Shown: positions 9,537-20,135 of the stretch, piece by piece
Layout: each line of letters begins with the position of its first letter
How positions within the stretch are numbered: the first letter of the stretch is position 1
Assembly: GCA_030789695.1 (NCBI GenBank)
Contig: CM061135.1
Coordinates: forward strand, 109,376,301-109,440,300
Direction of reading: 5' to 3'
Origin: Scilla litardierei
Taxonomy: Eukaryota > Streptophyta > Magnoliopsida > Asparagales > Asparagaceae
Length of the DNA stretch: 64,000 nt
The notes under the pieces: generated by a model
What the model saw: the letters and a program-made list of their open reading frames with translations, nothing else
Database searches by the model: none
What the model was told of the DNA's origin: nothing
Position numbers and translations under genes: made by a program

Positions 9537-10529
9537 GTATTTCTATTTAAAATTTCCATTTTTAATTTTTCATCTTCATTTAGACTAAGTTAATTTAAGA
9601 TTTTTGCTCTTCAATAAATCCCCAAAACCCAAAGAAATTAACCAAGTGTTTGATTGCAGGGAGAAGAAGACGAATTGTGGAGGAAAGGACCCCACACGGC
9701 CGCATCATGTAGACTCACGCAGCCGCGTGGATGATATGTGGAGGAGCAATTGACACGCCCGCATCACCCATATGCAAACGGGCCGCAAATGTTACTGAAA
9801 AACTTGAGCCAAATCCCAATTTCTCGGGGATTTTCACGACCGCGTCACTTTAGTTGACACTGCCGCGTCGATTTTGCTTTTTGGACGAAAGGACGCGGCT
9901 GCATTAATCTAAATGACACGGGCCGCAAATCTCTCTGATTTCCATGCCCAAAATTTTCAAAGTGAAACAGAACTCATGCAGCTGCATCGTTCAAACGACA
10001 CGACCGCGTCAACCCTCACTTTCATAACAATTTCATGCGGCCGTTTCGACTTTCAATGCAGCCTGCGTAAAATGTCTATATAAACCCCAAAAACCCCAAA
10101 TGGCCCGATCCATTTCATTCTCATCGAAACGGTCCAACTTCTCAAATCTCCTCCGACTTGAGCTCCCCCAAATCACTTCCCAAACTCTCCGAATCTCTTC
10201 CAATCAACTCCTAAAACCTCACTCCCCTCCATCTAAGCTCCTCTCCATCTCTCAAATGTTTCAATCAAAACCCTAGATCGGAACTTTTAGGGTTTTTGGG
10301 ATCCCAAGTGAGGCGGGCAGCGATTACTCGTGTGCTTGGCTTGGAATCACTTGGGGGGGACTCGTCTACGAGCATTGGGAGCATCAACTTCAGCGAGGAA
10401 CATCGTCTTGGGTAACTTCGCTCCTCTTCTCTTTAAATTCCGAATTTTTATCGCTGAAAATCATCGATCTTTGTGTGAGTCTGCACACCAATGTTGCACA
10501 CCCCATTGCATCACTCACGCCTTCACACG
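9537..10529 (+). promoter_or_regulatory. E3 spacer before env: GC-rich palindromes and TATATAAA
   Basis: From about 9690 to 10070 the sequence is dense in imperfect copies of a GACGCGGCCGCGTC-like palindrome (for example CACGGCCGCATC, GACGCGGCTGCAT, CACGACCGCGTC). The same degenerate motif recurs in the LTR of E3 (about 26270-26580). It is followed by TATATAAA at 10077-10084, then a C-rich leader and the env-like ATG at 10530. The order palindromes, TATA, leader mirrors the LTR (TATATAAG at 26637), which suggests an internal promoter. Confidence 0.6.
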
Positions 10530-12538
10530 ATGCCTCCTAGAGAGCATAGAAAGAAGGTCACCACCACTGGCCCCTCTCAAGGCAAGAGTAAGCATCGAAA
10601 GACGGCGGCTCTTGATGCTGAAATTACACGTGCTCATGACATTAGAGTGGGTGGGGTGAACCACTTCCTGCCCCTCAATTGGACACATTATGCATTAACT
10701 TCCTGAGTGAGGATGAGCACACGAAGTTTATCTCACTAAACTCTCGTGCGATCGTCCCCACCAAATTCCCTAGCGTCCCCGCTCTGTCATCCATAGGCCT
10801 CCTAGATATCGTCAGCACCCTCCTACGAAATCTTGGATGGGAGGAATTTTTAGAGTGTGAGGCCAGGACCTATAGGAGGCTCACTCTGGAGTTCCTCTCC
10901 ACTTTTAGGGTTTACCCCACAAGTTTTTCCTTTAGAATCATGAACAAGGAGTACGGTTTTTCCAAAGACTCCTTGAACCTGCTCTTTAAGTGGCCTCGAG
11001 CTCTTGAGCCCATAGCCATCCACAAAAACCACCAGTACCCCCCGAGAGTTTGATGCAAACCATTTTTGGTTTCAGATCACCAAGCTCAATGTCTTCCCGA
11101 AGACTCGAGCGAAGTCATCTAGCATCATTCACCCTGGCCTTTGCATCGTACATCACATTATCGCGAACACACTATTATGCTGATACGAGACGGGCCATGT
11201 CTCTCAGGATGAGCTATTCTTCCTGTGGTGCGCTTCACAGAGCCGTGTGCTTCACGAGGGCAATGCCACCGTCCCCCACTGTATCCTTCACGCTGGGTTT
11301 TGGCTCATGTAGAGATTTCTACACATCATAGCCGACCCCAGATCACATATCTGTTATAGGGGACTCATCACCATCATAGCCTCCCTTGCTCCCGTTTCCC
11401 TTAAAATCCCCGATTCCATGACTCCTATCCTTGGGCTTACCTCTCTTGACCTTTTGGTGCTCACAAACATGCGTATGATCCGAGCGCTTGATCGAGAGCA
11501 TTATTTCTGGCTATATGGTCCTGCCTCCACCCCTACACTCGGTTGCCCAACCATGGACTCTTTGGACCTGGCACCGCTCTAAGGTGGTTCTTCTCACCCG
11601 ATGTCAATCTAGCTTCAGGTGTCCAGGCCCCAGTCCAGCAGATTGACCCTTGCCAGTCCCACCCCCGGGACCATGTTGACACTTTCGATGCTTCCTCGTC
11701 TATTCCTAACCTTGTTGTCATCCCAGTTCTCCACCAGTATAGGAGATCTCGACCTCGTGTCAAGGGTTCTAGCAGCGCTTCTCCTCCCCCACCACGATGC
11801 CATACCGAGCAGATGGCTCGCTTGGAGGAGGAATTTTGATCTTTTAGAGATTTCACGACCAGCATCCTGACTGAGGTCGGAGATACTCACTCTAACTTCC
11901 GAACTTCTTTCGATGGACTGGCTCTTGCTGTTGTGACGCTCCAGTCCCAATTCGACCAGGTCTATCAGTATCACTATGGTCAGGGTCACTACCTAGCCGT
12001 TGCACTTCATCTCCTCCATATCCGCATCCTACCCCACCCATCTCACCCCCTCAGACTGCTCAGACCCCAGCTTCCACTTCCATTCCTGTAGATATTCCCT
12101 CCACCTCATGACACGTCTCCATCCCACCCTACCCATCCCTGGTGCTCAAGGACACATCTGACGTCACACCATGCATCATCACACCACCACCCTCCCTACA
12201 GACTGATCAAGAGCTTGAGCACATTCCTACCCCTCCACCATCACCTCACCCCGACCCCATGATTTCACACACCTCTCCTACAACCATCACGGAGTCCGTT
12301 CCCATTCCATCCCCTACACATTCCCCCTCACCTCATCCCACTTCCCCACCACATGATGACACCAGCATCCTTCTCTTGCCGTCCTTCGATGAAGACTGGA
12401 CCATCCCATCTCCACCTCCACCCACCCATCAAATCTGAGCTCGTCCATACAACTCCACCCCCACCACACGCTGCCACGACATCTGAGCATTCAGCTGATT
12501 TCGTCGTCCCTTCCACTCCACCCACCATACCCACCTAG
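10530..12538 (+). pseudogene. E3 Athila-type env-like ORF, heavily broken
   Basis: ATG 10530 opens a short basic N-terminus (PPREHRKK). The frame is lost near 10675. The next open stretch to 11053 has the core also seen in E4 and E5: GWEEFL, then RRLTLEFLSTF. Homology continues in broken frames to about 11585 (SSIIHPGLC, DELFFLWC, REHYFWLYGP). After that come a short heptad-like stretch (about 11845-11990) and a Pro/Ser/His-rich tail to 12538. Stops at 11051-11053 and in the following stretches mean no full product. Membrane segments are not convincing. This is the third-ORF, envelope-like class of Athila elements, whose role is not known. Confidence 0.7.
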
Positions 12539-14109
12539 CCACCACTTGACAGTGGCTTAGCCTGATTGGAGCACCACACATTTTTGGCACCCCCTCATCA
12601 TTTAGCCCATGCATCACACACTTGCATCATTTTCGGGCACTATTTTACACAGCTTGGGGGATGCTCCTGGGTCTCCTTCCCCTCATTTCATTTGTCCTCA
12701 CGATTTTTCCTGTGTTTTATTTGCGTTGATGACAACGCCTGGTTTAGCTTGGGGCAGGAGCTCTTTCACGCTAATTTTCTCTTTTCCCCCCTATTATTTT
12801 CCTATTTTTATCGTTATTTTTTTTATTTTCACTTTTTATTTCTTATTTTTCCATCTTTCTTTCTTTTTCATATGCATCATGTTTAAATTCGATATATGCA
12901 TTCAAAAAGACAAAAAAAATGAAAAAAAAATCAAAACTCCGAAAATATTCGCATTCGTATCATGCACCTTGCACCCTCATGTGTGCATTTGTATATACTT
13001 GCATTCTCCTCGAGAATTTTTCGAAAATGAGTTTTTATATGCGATGAATCCTGATTTGAAATTCGTTTTCCGAACTTTAATGCTCGATTTCCATGATGTC
13101 GATTTGAATATGTAAATAGTTCGTAAGCTAAACTCAATTCCCTTGTAATACCCTAGCTTTGGCCGTCATCGCAACCCTTAAGATAGGAGTACTTGAAACT
13201 GACCTAGATTGACACTTAAGAACCCATTCTATGCATGGACCCTAGAGCCGATAGTTGTGTATAATGATTTATAGTCCCTCGAGACTTGGATAACCACACT
13301 TCACCTAGTACTGAGGATTGAATCTGCCTAGTTCACCCCATGATTTTAAAAAAAAACCTAAAGAAAAAAATTGTGAATAGAAAAAAATAATACGCACCGT
13401 TCCCTCAACGAAGCTAAGTAACCGGATCCCGATGATAGTAACTGTCGGGGCCTCACGTAAAAAGGCCTAGCTTGGGGGAGTGCGTATGAATAATGATTTC
13501 ATTTGGATTGAGTTAGTAGGTCCGAGGAGTCCTTCTTGGCATGGTGCCCTAAGGTCGTCTGATCTGGGAGTCACCGACCCAACGCTCCTTACACGACCCA
13601 ACTGTAAATCCCAAAAAAGAGGAAAAAAATATGTGTATAGAATTTCTTTTTGTATATACGTATGTATATATATGAAATCATGGATAAACTTGGCAATTTC
13701 TTGAATCAAGGAACCATGTCGTGTCGTGAGCGCCACTTCCTCGATCAACCAATATCCCATTATTATATACTTATCCCCTCTTCGACCATTGTATAACTTA
13801 GGTTCTTATACCCTCAATCTAAGGTCGGTTAGAGGAAATGTCTTAGAATGTGAGTATGGCCGTCGCATAGTGTATTGCTTGGCGACTTGAGTAGGGATGA
13901 CGTCCTAAGAACATATTCTCATCGACGGAAGGATTTCCGAGCATTTTGGTTTCTCGAATTTTCATTTTCATTTCACTCACGCATATATTCTCGAATTTTG
14001 AAAATTCTCGAAGCTTCATCGCATCATTTGCATGTTTGATTGCATTCCTCCGATCTACGCTCTCTGTTGTTTTCCTTGAGGCCAAGGAAGAGTTTAGCTT
14101 GGGGGATTT
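12539..14109 (+). other. E3 3' untranslated region with three AGCTTGGGG tracts
   Basis: Non-coding. AGCTTGGGGCA (12746), AGCTTGGGGGA (13469) and the terminal AGCTTGGGGGATTT (14096-14109) precede the LTR. T-rich between 12770 and 12880. A TA/GT-rich patch lies at 13628-13672. No gene seen. Confidence 0.65.
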
Positions 14110-14270
14110 TGATTAGTGTTTTTTGTATATAGTTTTCCACCCTTTTTCATGCATGTTTTTCATCGTTTCATTCTCTATTCCTCCCCATTTTGTCTCTTAT
14201 TTTGCTTATGTGGTCCCTCACATGCTTTGCAGGAGATATACGCAAATTAGGGATCATATAGCAAGATCTC
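14110..14270 (+). repeat. E3 3' LTR, first 161 bases
   Basis: Starts TGATTAGTG right after the polypurine tract. A T-rich stretch leads to CTTTGCAGGAGAT at about 14226, a good 3' splice-site shape. It is cut at 14270 by E4 and resumes at 26157. Confidence 0.75.
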
Positions 14271-14564
14271 TAATCACTTCGTATTTTACACCTTTTTTCC
14301 CGCATGATTGCATGCCATTTAGATCGCTCAAATCATGTTTTTCACGATTTATCGACAATATTGCGATACTTTTCACGATTTGTTGTTTTTGTCGTATTTC
14401 AGGAGATTTGGAGCGATTTGGAGTGATTCCGAGATGTACCCACTCCGGAGTGTCACCGAAGACTTCCCTGAGGGGTATTTTGAGATTGGAGAGGAGCGGA
14501 AGAAGAAAGAACGTCGTAGGAGCGACGAGGAGGCAAAACACTCAGAATGGGCATTTTCATTATC

Positions 14565-14975
14565 TCACTCGGCCGAGTGAAGGACTCACTCGCCGACCAG
14601 CGAGACCCCGCTCGGCCGGCCAGATCGGACATGCTCCAAGTGTGCACTCGGCCGAGCATCAGAAGCCGCCTCGGCCGAGTGACATATCCCGTCCGCCCGA
14701 GTGGCACTCAGACGACGCCCATCAAAAACTCCCGACTTACTGTTTTTCGTCAGTCTGAGCAGCAGAAGCCCCACTCGGCTGAGTGGCAATTGCCGTCCGC
14801 CCGAGTGGAGTATCCCGTCCACCCGAGTGAAGATAGCCCATCGGCCGAGTGACGACAACTCACTCGGCTGAGTGACTCCCGAAGTGACGACCCCCAAGAC
14901 CCCAGACTTACTGGAATCCGTCAGGGTTTCTCACTCGGCCGAGCGACATTTGTCACTAGGCCGAGTGAGCAGCGC
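14565..14975 (+). repeat. E4 LTR palindrome cluster (CACTCGGCCGAGTG)
   Basis: Begins with the perfect 16-bp palindrome TCACTCGGCCGAGTGA (14565-14580). About ten full or partial copies follow, some as CGCCCGAG or CGGCTGAG variants. The 3' LTR has the same cluster from about 24600 to 25010, and the motif returns at 19241-19580 in front of the env-like ORF. Confidence 0.9.
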
Positions 14976-15450
14976 TGCCTGTAGCGGAAATCACGATTTT
15001 GGAGCTAGGGCAGGGGCAGTTTGGTCACGAATTTTTGGGCAGTTTTGGGGGGTATTTAACCCCAGATTCTAACCTAGTTTAGAGAGCTTTTCTTTTGCTT
15101 TTGGCAGCCTTTTTAGATTAGACTTTTAGAGTTTTATTCTTGTGATTGGAGAGGAGAGAAAAGTGTTATTTTGTTGGATTCTTGGAAAGCTACATTGGGT
15201 TGTCTCCCTCTCTATTAAAAATCCTATTTTTATTGCTATTTTGAATATTGCCATGAATTCTATTGCTATTTCAATTGATTGTTCTTCCATTTGCAATATG
15301 AATTGTGAGTAGTCGTAACGTCTTAGGGCGTGGGGATGAACCCTACGAGCCCAATTTCTGATTTATGATGATTTGGTAGAACTATTGCTAGAATTGCTAT
15401 GAGGGTTAGTTTGGGATTGATATAACACGGATAGCTAGGTGTTCATACCG

Positions 15451-15749
15451 ATTGGGATTTGCAAGAGATTGGATCCCAATTCGATAGGAAACCCTAGAAA
15501 TCCAAATTGGGTTGGAATTGAGTTCCCGAAGTATCGGTTTGCAAGAGATTGGACCGATACTAGGATTCTCGGTTGCAATTCTATACCAATACCCGTTTGC
15601 AAGAGATTGGACGGGTAGGAACTATCCCAACCTAGGTCGTAGCCCGAGTTTGCACGAGAGTGGGCTCGGGATGCGATTGAACAATGACGTTGATCCTAAT
15701 GCTAGCTTGCCTAGGCTAGGGTTTGCAAGAGATTGGGCCCGAGCCTAGG
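15451..15749 (+). other. E4 leader: five hairpins with constant loop TTGCAAGAGATTGG
   Basis: Each 14-base loop is flanked by a different exact stem: ATTGGGAT (15451-15480, 8 bp); AGTATCGGT (15530-15561, 9 bp); TACCCGT (15590-15617, 7 bp); CCCGAGT (15643-15670, 7 pairs with one wobble, loop variant TTGCACGAGAGTGG); CCTAGGCTAGGGT (15710-15749, 12 of 13 pairs). Downstream of the TATA-like box, so probably in the RNA leader. Constant loop with unrelated stems indicates selection or a special copying process. Confidence 0.92.
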
Positions 15750-16121
15750 TTTGCTATAGACCGGCAACAGCACGAGAGCGTGAGCTAGGTTTTACATTCA
15801 GTTGTAACTAGTTCATCCGACATTCTACCCTAGCAATTATGAAACCAATGAATCACAATAACGAGATACAGTGAGTAGCGGGGATTCCCTATTCCCTAGG
15901 CGTCTTTATTTGATTTTATATCTCTTTACATCATTTGACGATTGTGACAACATCGCCGAAAGGCAATTTCCTACTTTTCTGTCCTTATAGCCAGGTTGTT
16001 CGGAGAAGGCACTGTCATACGTCCTCCCTGAGTTCGATACCCGCTCTCCGCTACACCGTGCGCTTGCGATAAAACTACACGGTCGCTCTTTAGGGTGTAC
16101 GCCCGGGCGCGATCAAGTTTT

Positions 16122-16139
16122 TGGCGCCGTTGCCGGGGA
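16122..16139 (+). other. E4 primer binding site (Asp-tRNA type)
   Basis: TGGCGCCGTTGCCGGGGA starts six bases after the LTR end. It is the Athila-type site where a tRNA 3' end primes minus-strand synthesis. Confidence 0.85.
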
Positions 16140-16256
16140 GGCGATTGTGTTTGATCCTACCACCCTAGCTATTTCTTTCTTTTATTTTATTTCTTCATTT
16201 TTTATCTAACCCTTCCATTGTGCTAATCACTTCTTTGAAACTTTGTTTTCCCGTGC

Positions 16257-19019
16257 ATGTACATGAGATCCACAGCGGACCCCATAGATATATTGTTTGA
16301 TCCTGAGATCGAGCGTACATTGTAGAGAATCAGAGCGGAGAGGAGACCCGATACGGAAGGGAGGTTTAAGAACGTTCGGGAGACGCCTGAAGAGTTAGCG
16401 GTAAGAATGGCGAGGATTATTTCCATTCGAGATAGGCTCCTACCTAAGACTTCCTCCACGACCTCGTCCATAGCCATGCTGGAGTTGGCGGCCGACAAGA
16501 ATTTTGAGTTGAAGACCGGACTTGTGGTTCTGATGCAGCAGGATCCATTTCATGGGAACGCCCATGAAAATCCCCACTACCACATCCAGCTCTTCCTATC
16601 AAAGTGCGCCACCTTCCAGTTGTCGGGCGTCACCCTAGATGCCATCAGACTGCGCCTTTTCCCCTTCACACTAAAGGATAAAGCTCTTTATTGGTTGAGG
16701 ACGCAAGCTGAAGGAGTCTTTACCACATGGGACGAGTTGGCGAGCACGTTCATTGACAAGTTCTATCCGCCCTCCAAGACGGTAAAGATTAGGGGTGCTC
16801 TCATGTCCTTCAAGCAAGGACCTCAAGAGACACTCTACGAGGCATGGGAGCGCTTCAAAGACCTACAGCATCAGTGCCCCCACCATAGTATTGAAGATTG
16901 GGAGTTAGTCCATAGCTTCTACAATGGTCTCCAACCGAGGACCAAGCAGATTATTGATGCAGCGGCAAATGGGGCCATCTTATCAAAGACTCCCGACGAA
17001 GCTACGGCCTTAATTGAGGAGATGGCCTCGAACAATCAACAATGGGACAACGAGCGAGGACACTCTTCGTCCTCCTTGAAGCCATCTAGCATCTATGAGG
17101 CCAAGGCCGTGGCGGAGCTGACCAACAAGTTCGATTCTCTCCACAAGGTGGTGGAGAGACTGGAGAAATATATCACGGAGCCCCAAGGAGCCCCTTCCAC
17201 ATCCACACCAACAAGTCAAATGTGCGATTGGCAAGACCAATCCCAAGCTATGTATTTGGGAGGAGAACAAGGAGAGGGATCTTTGGAGCAAGTTCAATAC
17301 GTCACGGGGAACCAAGGATATTGGGCCAATCCGGCCCCTAGAAACCATCCCGGTTTCTCCTATGCCAACAACGAAGGAGCATTGAACCCCCCGCAACAAC
17401 TACCTCATCAAGCTCGACAACAACAACAACAACAACATTATCCACCAAGAGGGCCACCGCAACAAAATCACCCACAAAGGCAACAAGTGGGACCCTATAG
17501 GCCGCCCGTATACAATCAAGGGTGGAGAAATCCAAACCCTCCACAAGCTCAACAATGCTCCGATTTTGAAGCTAGAGTGGAGGAGTTTATGGTCGAGCAG
17601 AAGAAGACTAATGCTTCCTTGAAGGCGGGCCAAGATTCCCTTTCAACCATTGTAGGCCAAATCTCAGAGCAACTTGCGTTGCTCAATCGAAATAGTCAAC
17701 AGTTGCCGGCTCAACCCGAGCAAAATCCACGGGGCAACGCCGGCCATATCAACACCGTGGTTGCAGTTACCACGAGAGGCGGGAAAGATACCACCCCCGT
17801 CATGATTCCAACCAAGGAGCCCGTGGTGGAGAGAGTAGAGCCAAGTGACCCGGTCATTGAAGTTGAGGGAGAGAAAGAGCCGCAAGGGGAAGAGAAGTCC
17901 AGAGCAGAGCAACTGATTGAAGAGAGACGTTTTATGCCACCGATCCCATTCCCTCAGAGGCTTGCTAGAGCAAAGATGGAGAAACGGCTAGCCAAGTTTC
18001 TCGAATATTTGAGAGGGGTAAGCCTCAATATTCCTTTCCTCGACGCTATAGTGGAGATCCCGACATACGCCAAGTTCTTAAAGGATTTGATAACGGGAAG
18101 AAAGAGGAAGGAGAAAATAATGCTCGCTGAGGAGGGGACTTGGTTCACCAAGAGAGAGAAAGATCCCGCCAAATTCAAAGACCCGGGGAGTTTCCGAATT
18201 CCTTGCACCTTAGGCGGCGTCCCTCTAGAAAAGGCGTTAGTGGACTTAGGGGCTAGTGTTAGCCTCATGCCTCTCTCTATGTTCCGAAGACTAACACCGG
18301 CACAAAATTGAAGCCTACCGACATGCGGATACAACTAGCAGATGGTCGGATCACAAGGCCGGTAGGGATCGCAGAGGACATTCCGCTACAAGTCCCCGGG
18401 GGGCATATGTTTGCCATGCGACTTTGTGATCATGGATGTCAAGGAGGAGGGAGATATGTCGCTTATACTTGGACGCCCGTTCCTCGCCACCGCCGGTGTC
18501 ATTGTCGACGTACGTGAAGGGACTCTAACATTGAACGTTGGCAACATCGAGGTGGAGCTTCATATACCCAAGGTAATGAAACACATGCCTTATCATGAGG
18601 AGCTGGACTATATGGACCTCCTTGACAAGGTCATTGAGGAGGCGATCCCCCATTCCCTCGGCGCACTATTCAAGGATGATTTTGAGGAAGGGCCGGACTT
18701 GGGCCAAGAAGAAAAGAGGGAGAATTCCTCCGACCTCTCCATGGAAATTGATGAAGGCGACGCTGATGTCGCGAGAATACGAGAGCTCTACAAGCTCTCA
18801 AGGATGAGGACTCCGAAGAAAGCCCCACCGATACGAAAATCGGTGTCACCGGTGAAGCCAAGGCCCGGAGCAAGCACTAGCTTGGGGGAGCCACCCCCCA
18901 ACACTACCCGAGACGAAGGAGCACCGAGGAAGAACGCGCCGCCACAACATCCAAATCCGAGCGTTCTTCCCGATAAATTCGACGGGTGCATCTCATATGC
19001 ACCCAATATCCCGCATTAA
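16257..19019 (+). pseudogene. E4 gag-protease pseudogene
   Basis: ATG 16257 opens a frame with one early TAG (16323-16325). After it, the frame stays open from 16326 to 18311. Residues about 90-260 form a retrotransposon gag domain (LRLFPFTLKDKALYWL, YEAWERFKDL, FYNGL). A Gln/Pro-rich linker with a CAA run (17415-17440) follows, and no zinc knuckle is seen, as is usual in Athila. The protease begins with VDLGASVSLMP (active-site Asp kept; DLGAS instead of DSGAS is normal for this group). Frameshifts near 18300 and 18405 break the protease; ILGRPFLATA is in the last frame. The ORF ends at 19019 with an acidic to basic tail of unknown role. No reverse transcriptase follows. Confidence 0.88.
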
Positions 19020-19036
19020 TTTGAAAATCCAAGGGG

Positions 19037-19083
19037 GTCGAGCTCAAGACCTTAAACGAGCGCTTGTCGGGAGGCAACCCGAC
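19037..19083 (+). promoter_or_regulatory. Post-ORF double hairpin with AGGCAA loop, E4 copy
   Basis: GTC/GAC small stem around GAGCTCAA, linker with TTAAACGAGCGCTT, then a perfect 6-bp stem GTCGGG/CCCGAC around AGGCAA. It starts 17 bases after the protease stop. Compared with E3 (CTTGGA/CCCAAG) and E5 (CATGGG/CCCATG), both arms change together. Confidence 0.8.
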
Positions 19084-19240
19084 GGAAAGGAGAAAGGGAT
19101 ATCTATCATTGGGAGGATGAACAAGGCGACTAGGAGCGCTCCAGGAATGCGCTCGATGCTTAGGAGAAGGATGAAATCAACTGGAGGAGGAAAAACAGAG
19201 ATTAGAGCCCAAACGGAGCCAAACAGCAGAAAACAGGAAT

Positions 19241-19598
19241 CACTCGGCCGAGTACACTAGCCACTCGGCCGAGCATATAAGTTCGTCCACCCGAGCGGCG
19301 CACCAACGAGGGAAGTCTGCTGTACCCAACTCTCTGTTTCTTTTCTTGTTTACAGTATAATTGCCACTCGGCCGAGTATATATCTTCACTCGGCCGAGTG
19401 AAACTGATACGCTCCTAGGGCGAGTATTGCCGAGTAGCTTGTGCCACTCGGTCGAATGGACTTTCTCCACTCGGCCGAGGGTGGCAAAGCCACTCGGCCG
19501 AGTCGTAAGCGGGGAGGAGTTTTTGAAAAAATTTCCGTTACGTTCACTCGGCCGAGTGACATGGTCACTCGACCGAGTCGTAACTTTTCCTATATAAA
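19241..19598 (+). promoter_or_regulatory. E4 internal promoter candidate: CTCGGCCGAG cluster plus TATATAAA
   Basis: About ten copies of the LTR palindrome CACTCGGCCGAGTG or close variants between 19241 and 19580, then TATATAAAGG at 19591. The env-like ATG follows 540 bases later, after a GC-rich, pyrimidine-rich leader that includes TTTAATTTGCAGGG (about 19946), a possible intron acceptor. The whole copies the LTR order of palindromes then TATA. Confidence 0.65.
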
Positions 19599-20135
19599 GG
19601 GGAGCGGGTCGGCGCGTTTTTCGAAACGACAAAAATCCCAAAATCGCCGGACTCTTCGTATCCCTCAGCCGCTTCACCCCTCCACTCGCCCGACCGCCTC
19701 ACCGACGGCTGCGCTCGGCCGACCACCGCCGGCCGAAGCCGCCGCCCCTCCGCCCGAGTCGTCGCCGGCGATCTCACCGCCGGCCGAGCTTCGGTAGCCC
19801 CTTTTCGCCCTATTTTCTCCTATTTATTGTATTTTTTGACGATCCGTGCACTAATCTAGCCCCTAATTCAAATTAACTTCATTATCTATCCATTATACCC
19901 CTAACCCCCCATACATTTTGAATATTACTCGCTGATATCTTCGTTTAATTTGCAGGGCTATATTGGGGAGCTTAGGGGAGCCTAGGGGAGCTTCCGGGGA
20001 GCGTTTTTGGCTTCGTGGAGGCGGCATCTTCGCACGCATCCACTATATTGCTCTCGCGGCGTGTTACGGTATACTCGTTCCACTTATTTTCGTACGCCGC
20101 GTTTTATCTATTCTTGGTGAGCACCCGGGGCACTG

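Larger units (their letters stand above)
8826..14270 (+). mobile_element. E3: Athila-like gypsy element lacking RT/integrase, left part
   Basis: Contains the protease end, the AGGCAA hairpin, a spacer with TATA box, an env-like pseudogene, AGCTTGGGGGA tracts and the first 161 bases of the 3' LTR. There is no reverse transcriptase, RNase H or integrase between protease and env-like region, although the same place holds them in an autonomous Athila. The gag half lies beyond E2, E1 and the left edge. The element resumes at 26157 after E4. Confidence 0.8.
14271..16115 (+). repeat. E4 5' LTR
   Basis: 1845 bases matching 24305-26151. The first two bases are TA here but TG in the 3' copy, so TG was original; the end is GATCA. 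It holds the CTCGGCCGAG palindromes (14565-14975), a TATTTAAC box (15053) and a five-hairpin array (15451-15749). ATTTCAGGAGAT near 14396 resembles the splice-acceptor-like motif of the E3 and E5 LTRs. Confidence 0.93.

Noticed and set aside
12566..13115. Hydrophobic Phe-rich open frames that look like membrane proteins
   Set aside because: T-rich 3' untranslated DNA gives Phe codons; no homology and poor starts.
14565..14975. CRISPR-like array of palindromic repeats
   Set aside because: Repeats are unevenly spaced, degenerate, inside an LTR and repeated in the other LTR; the genome is plant.
16122..16139. tRNA-like match
   Set aside because: Only the 18-base primer site complementary to a tRNA end; there is no cloverleaf.
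19241..19677. Open frames of Leu-Gly-Arg-Val type over the CTCGGCCGAG repeats
   Set aside because: They arise from the repeat itself in several frames and strands; no conserved protein.
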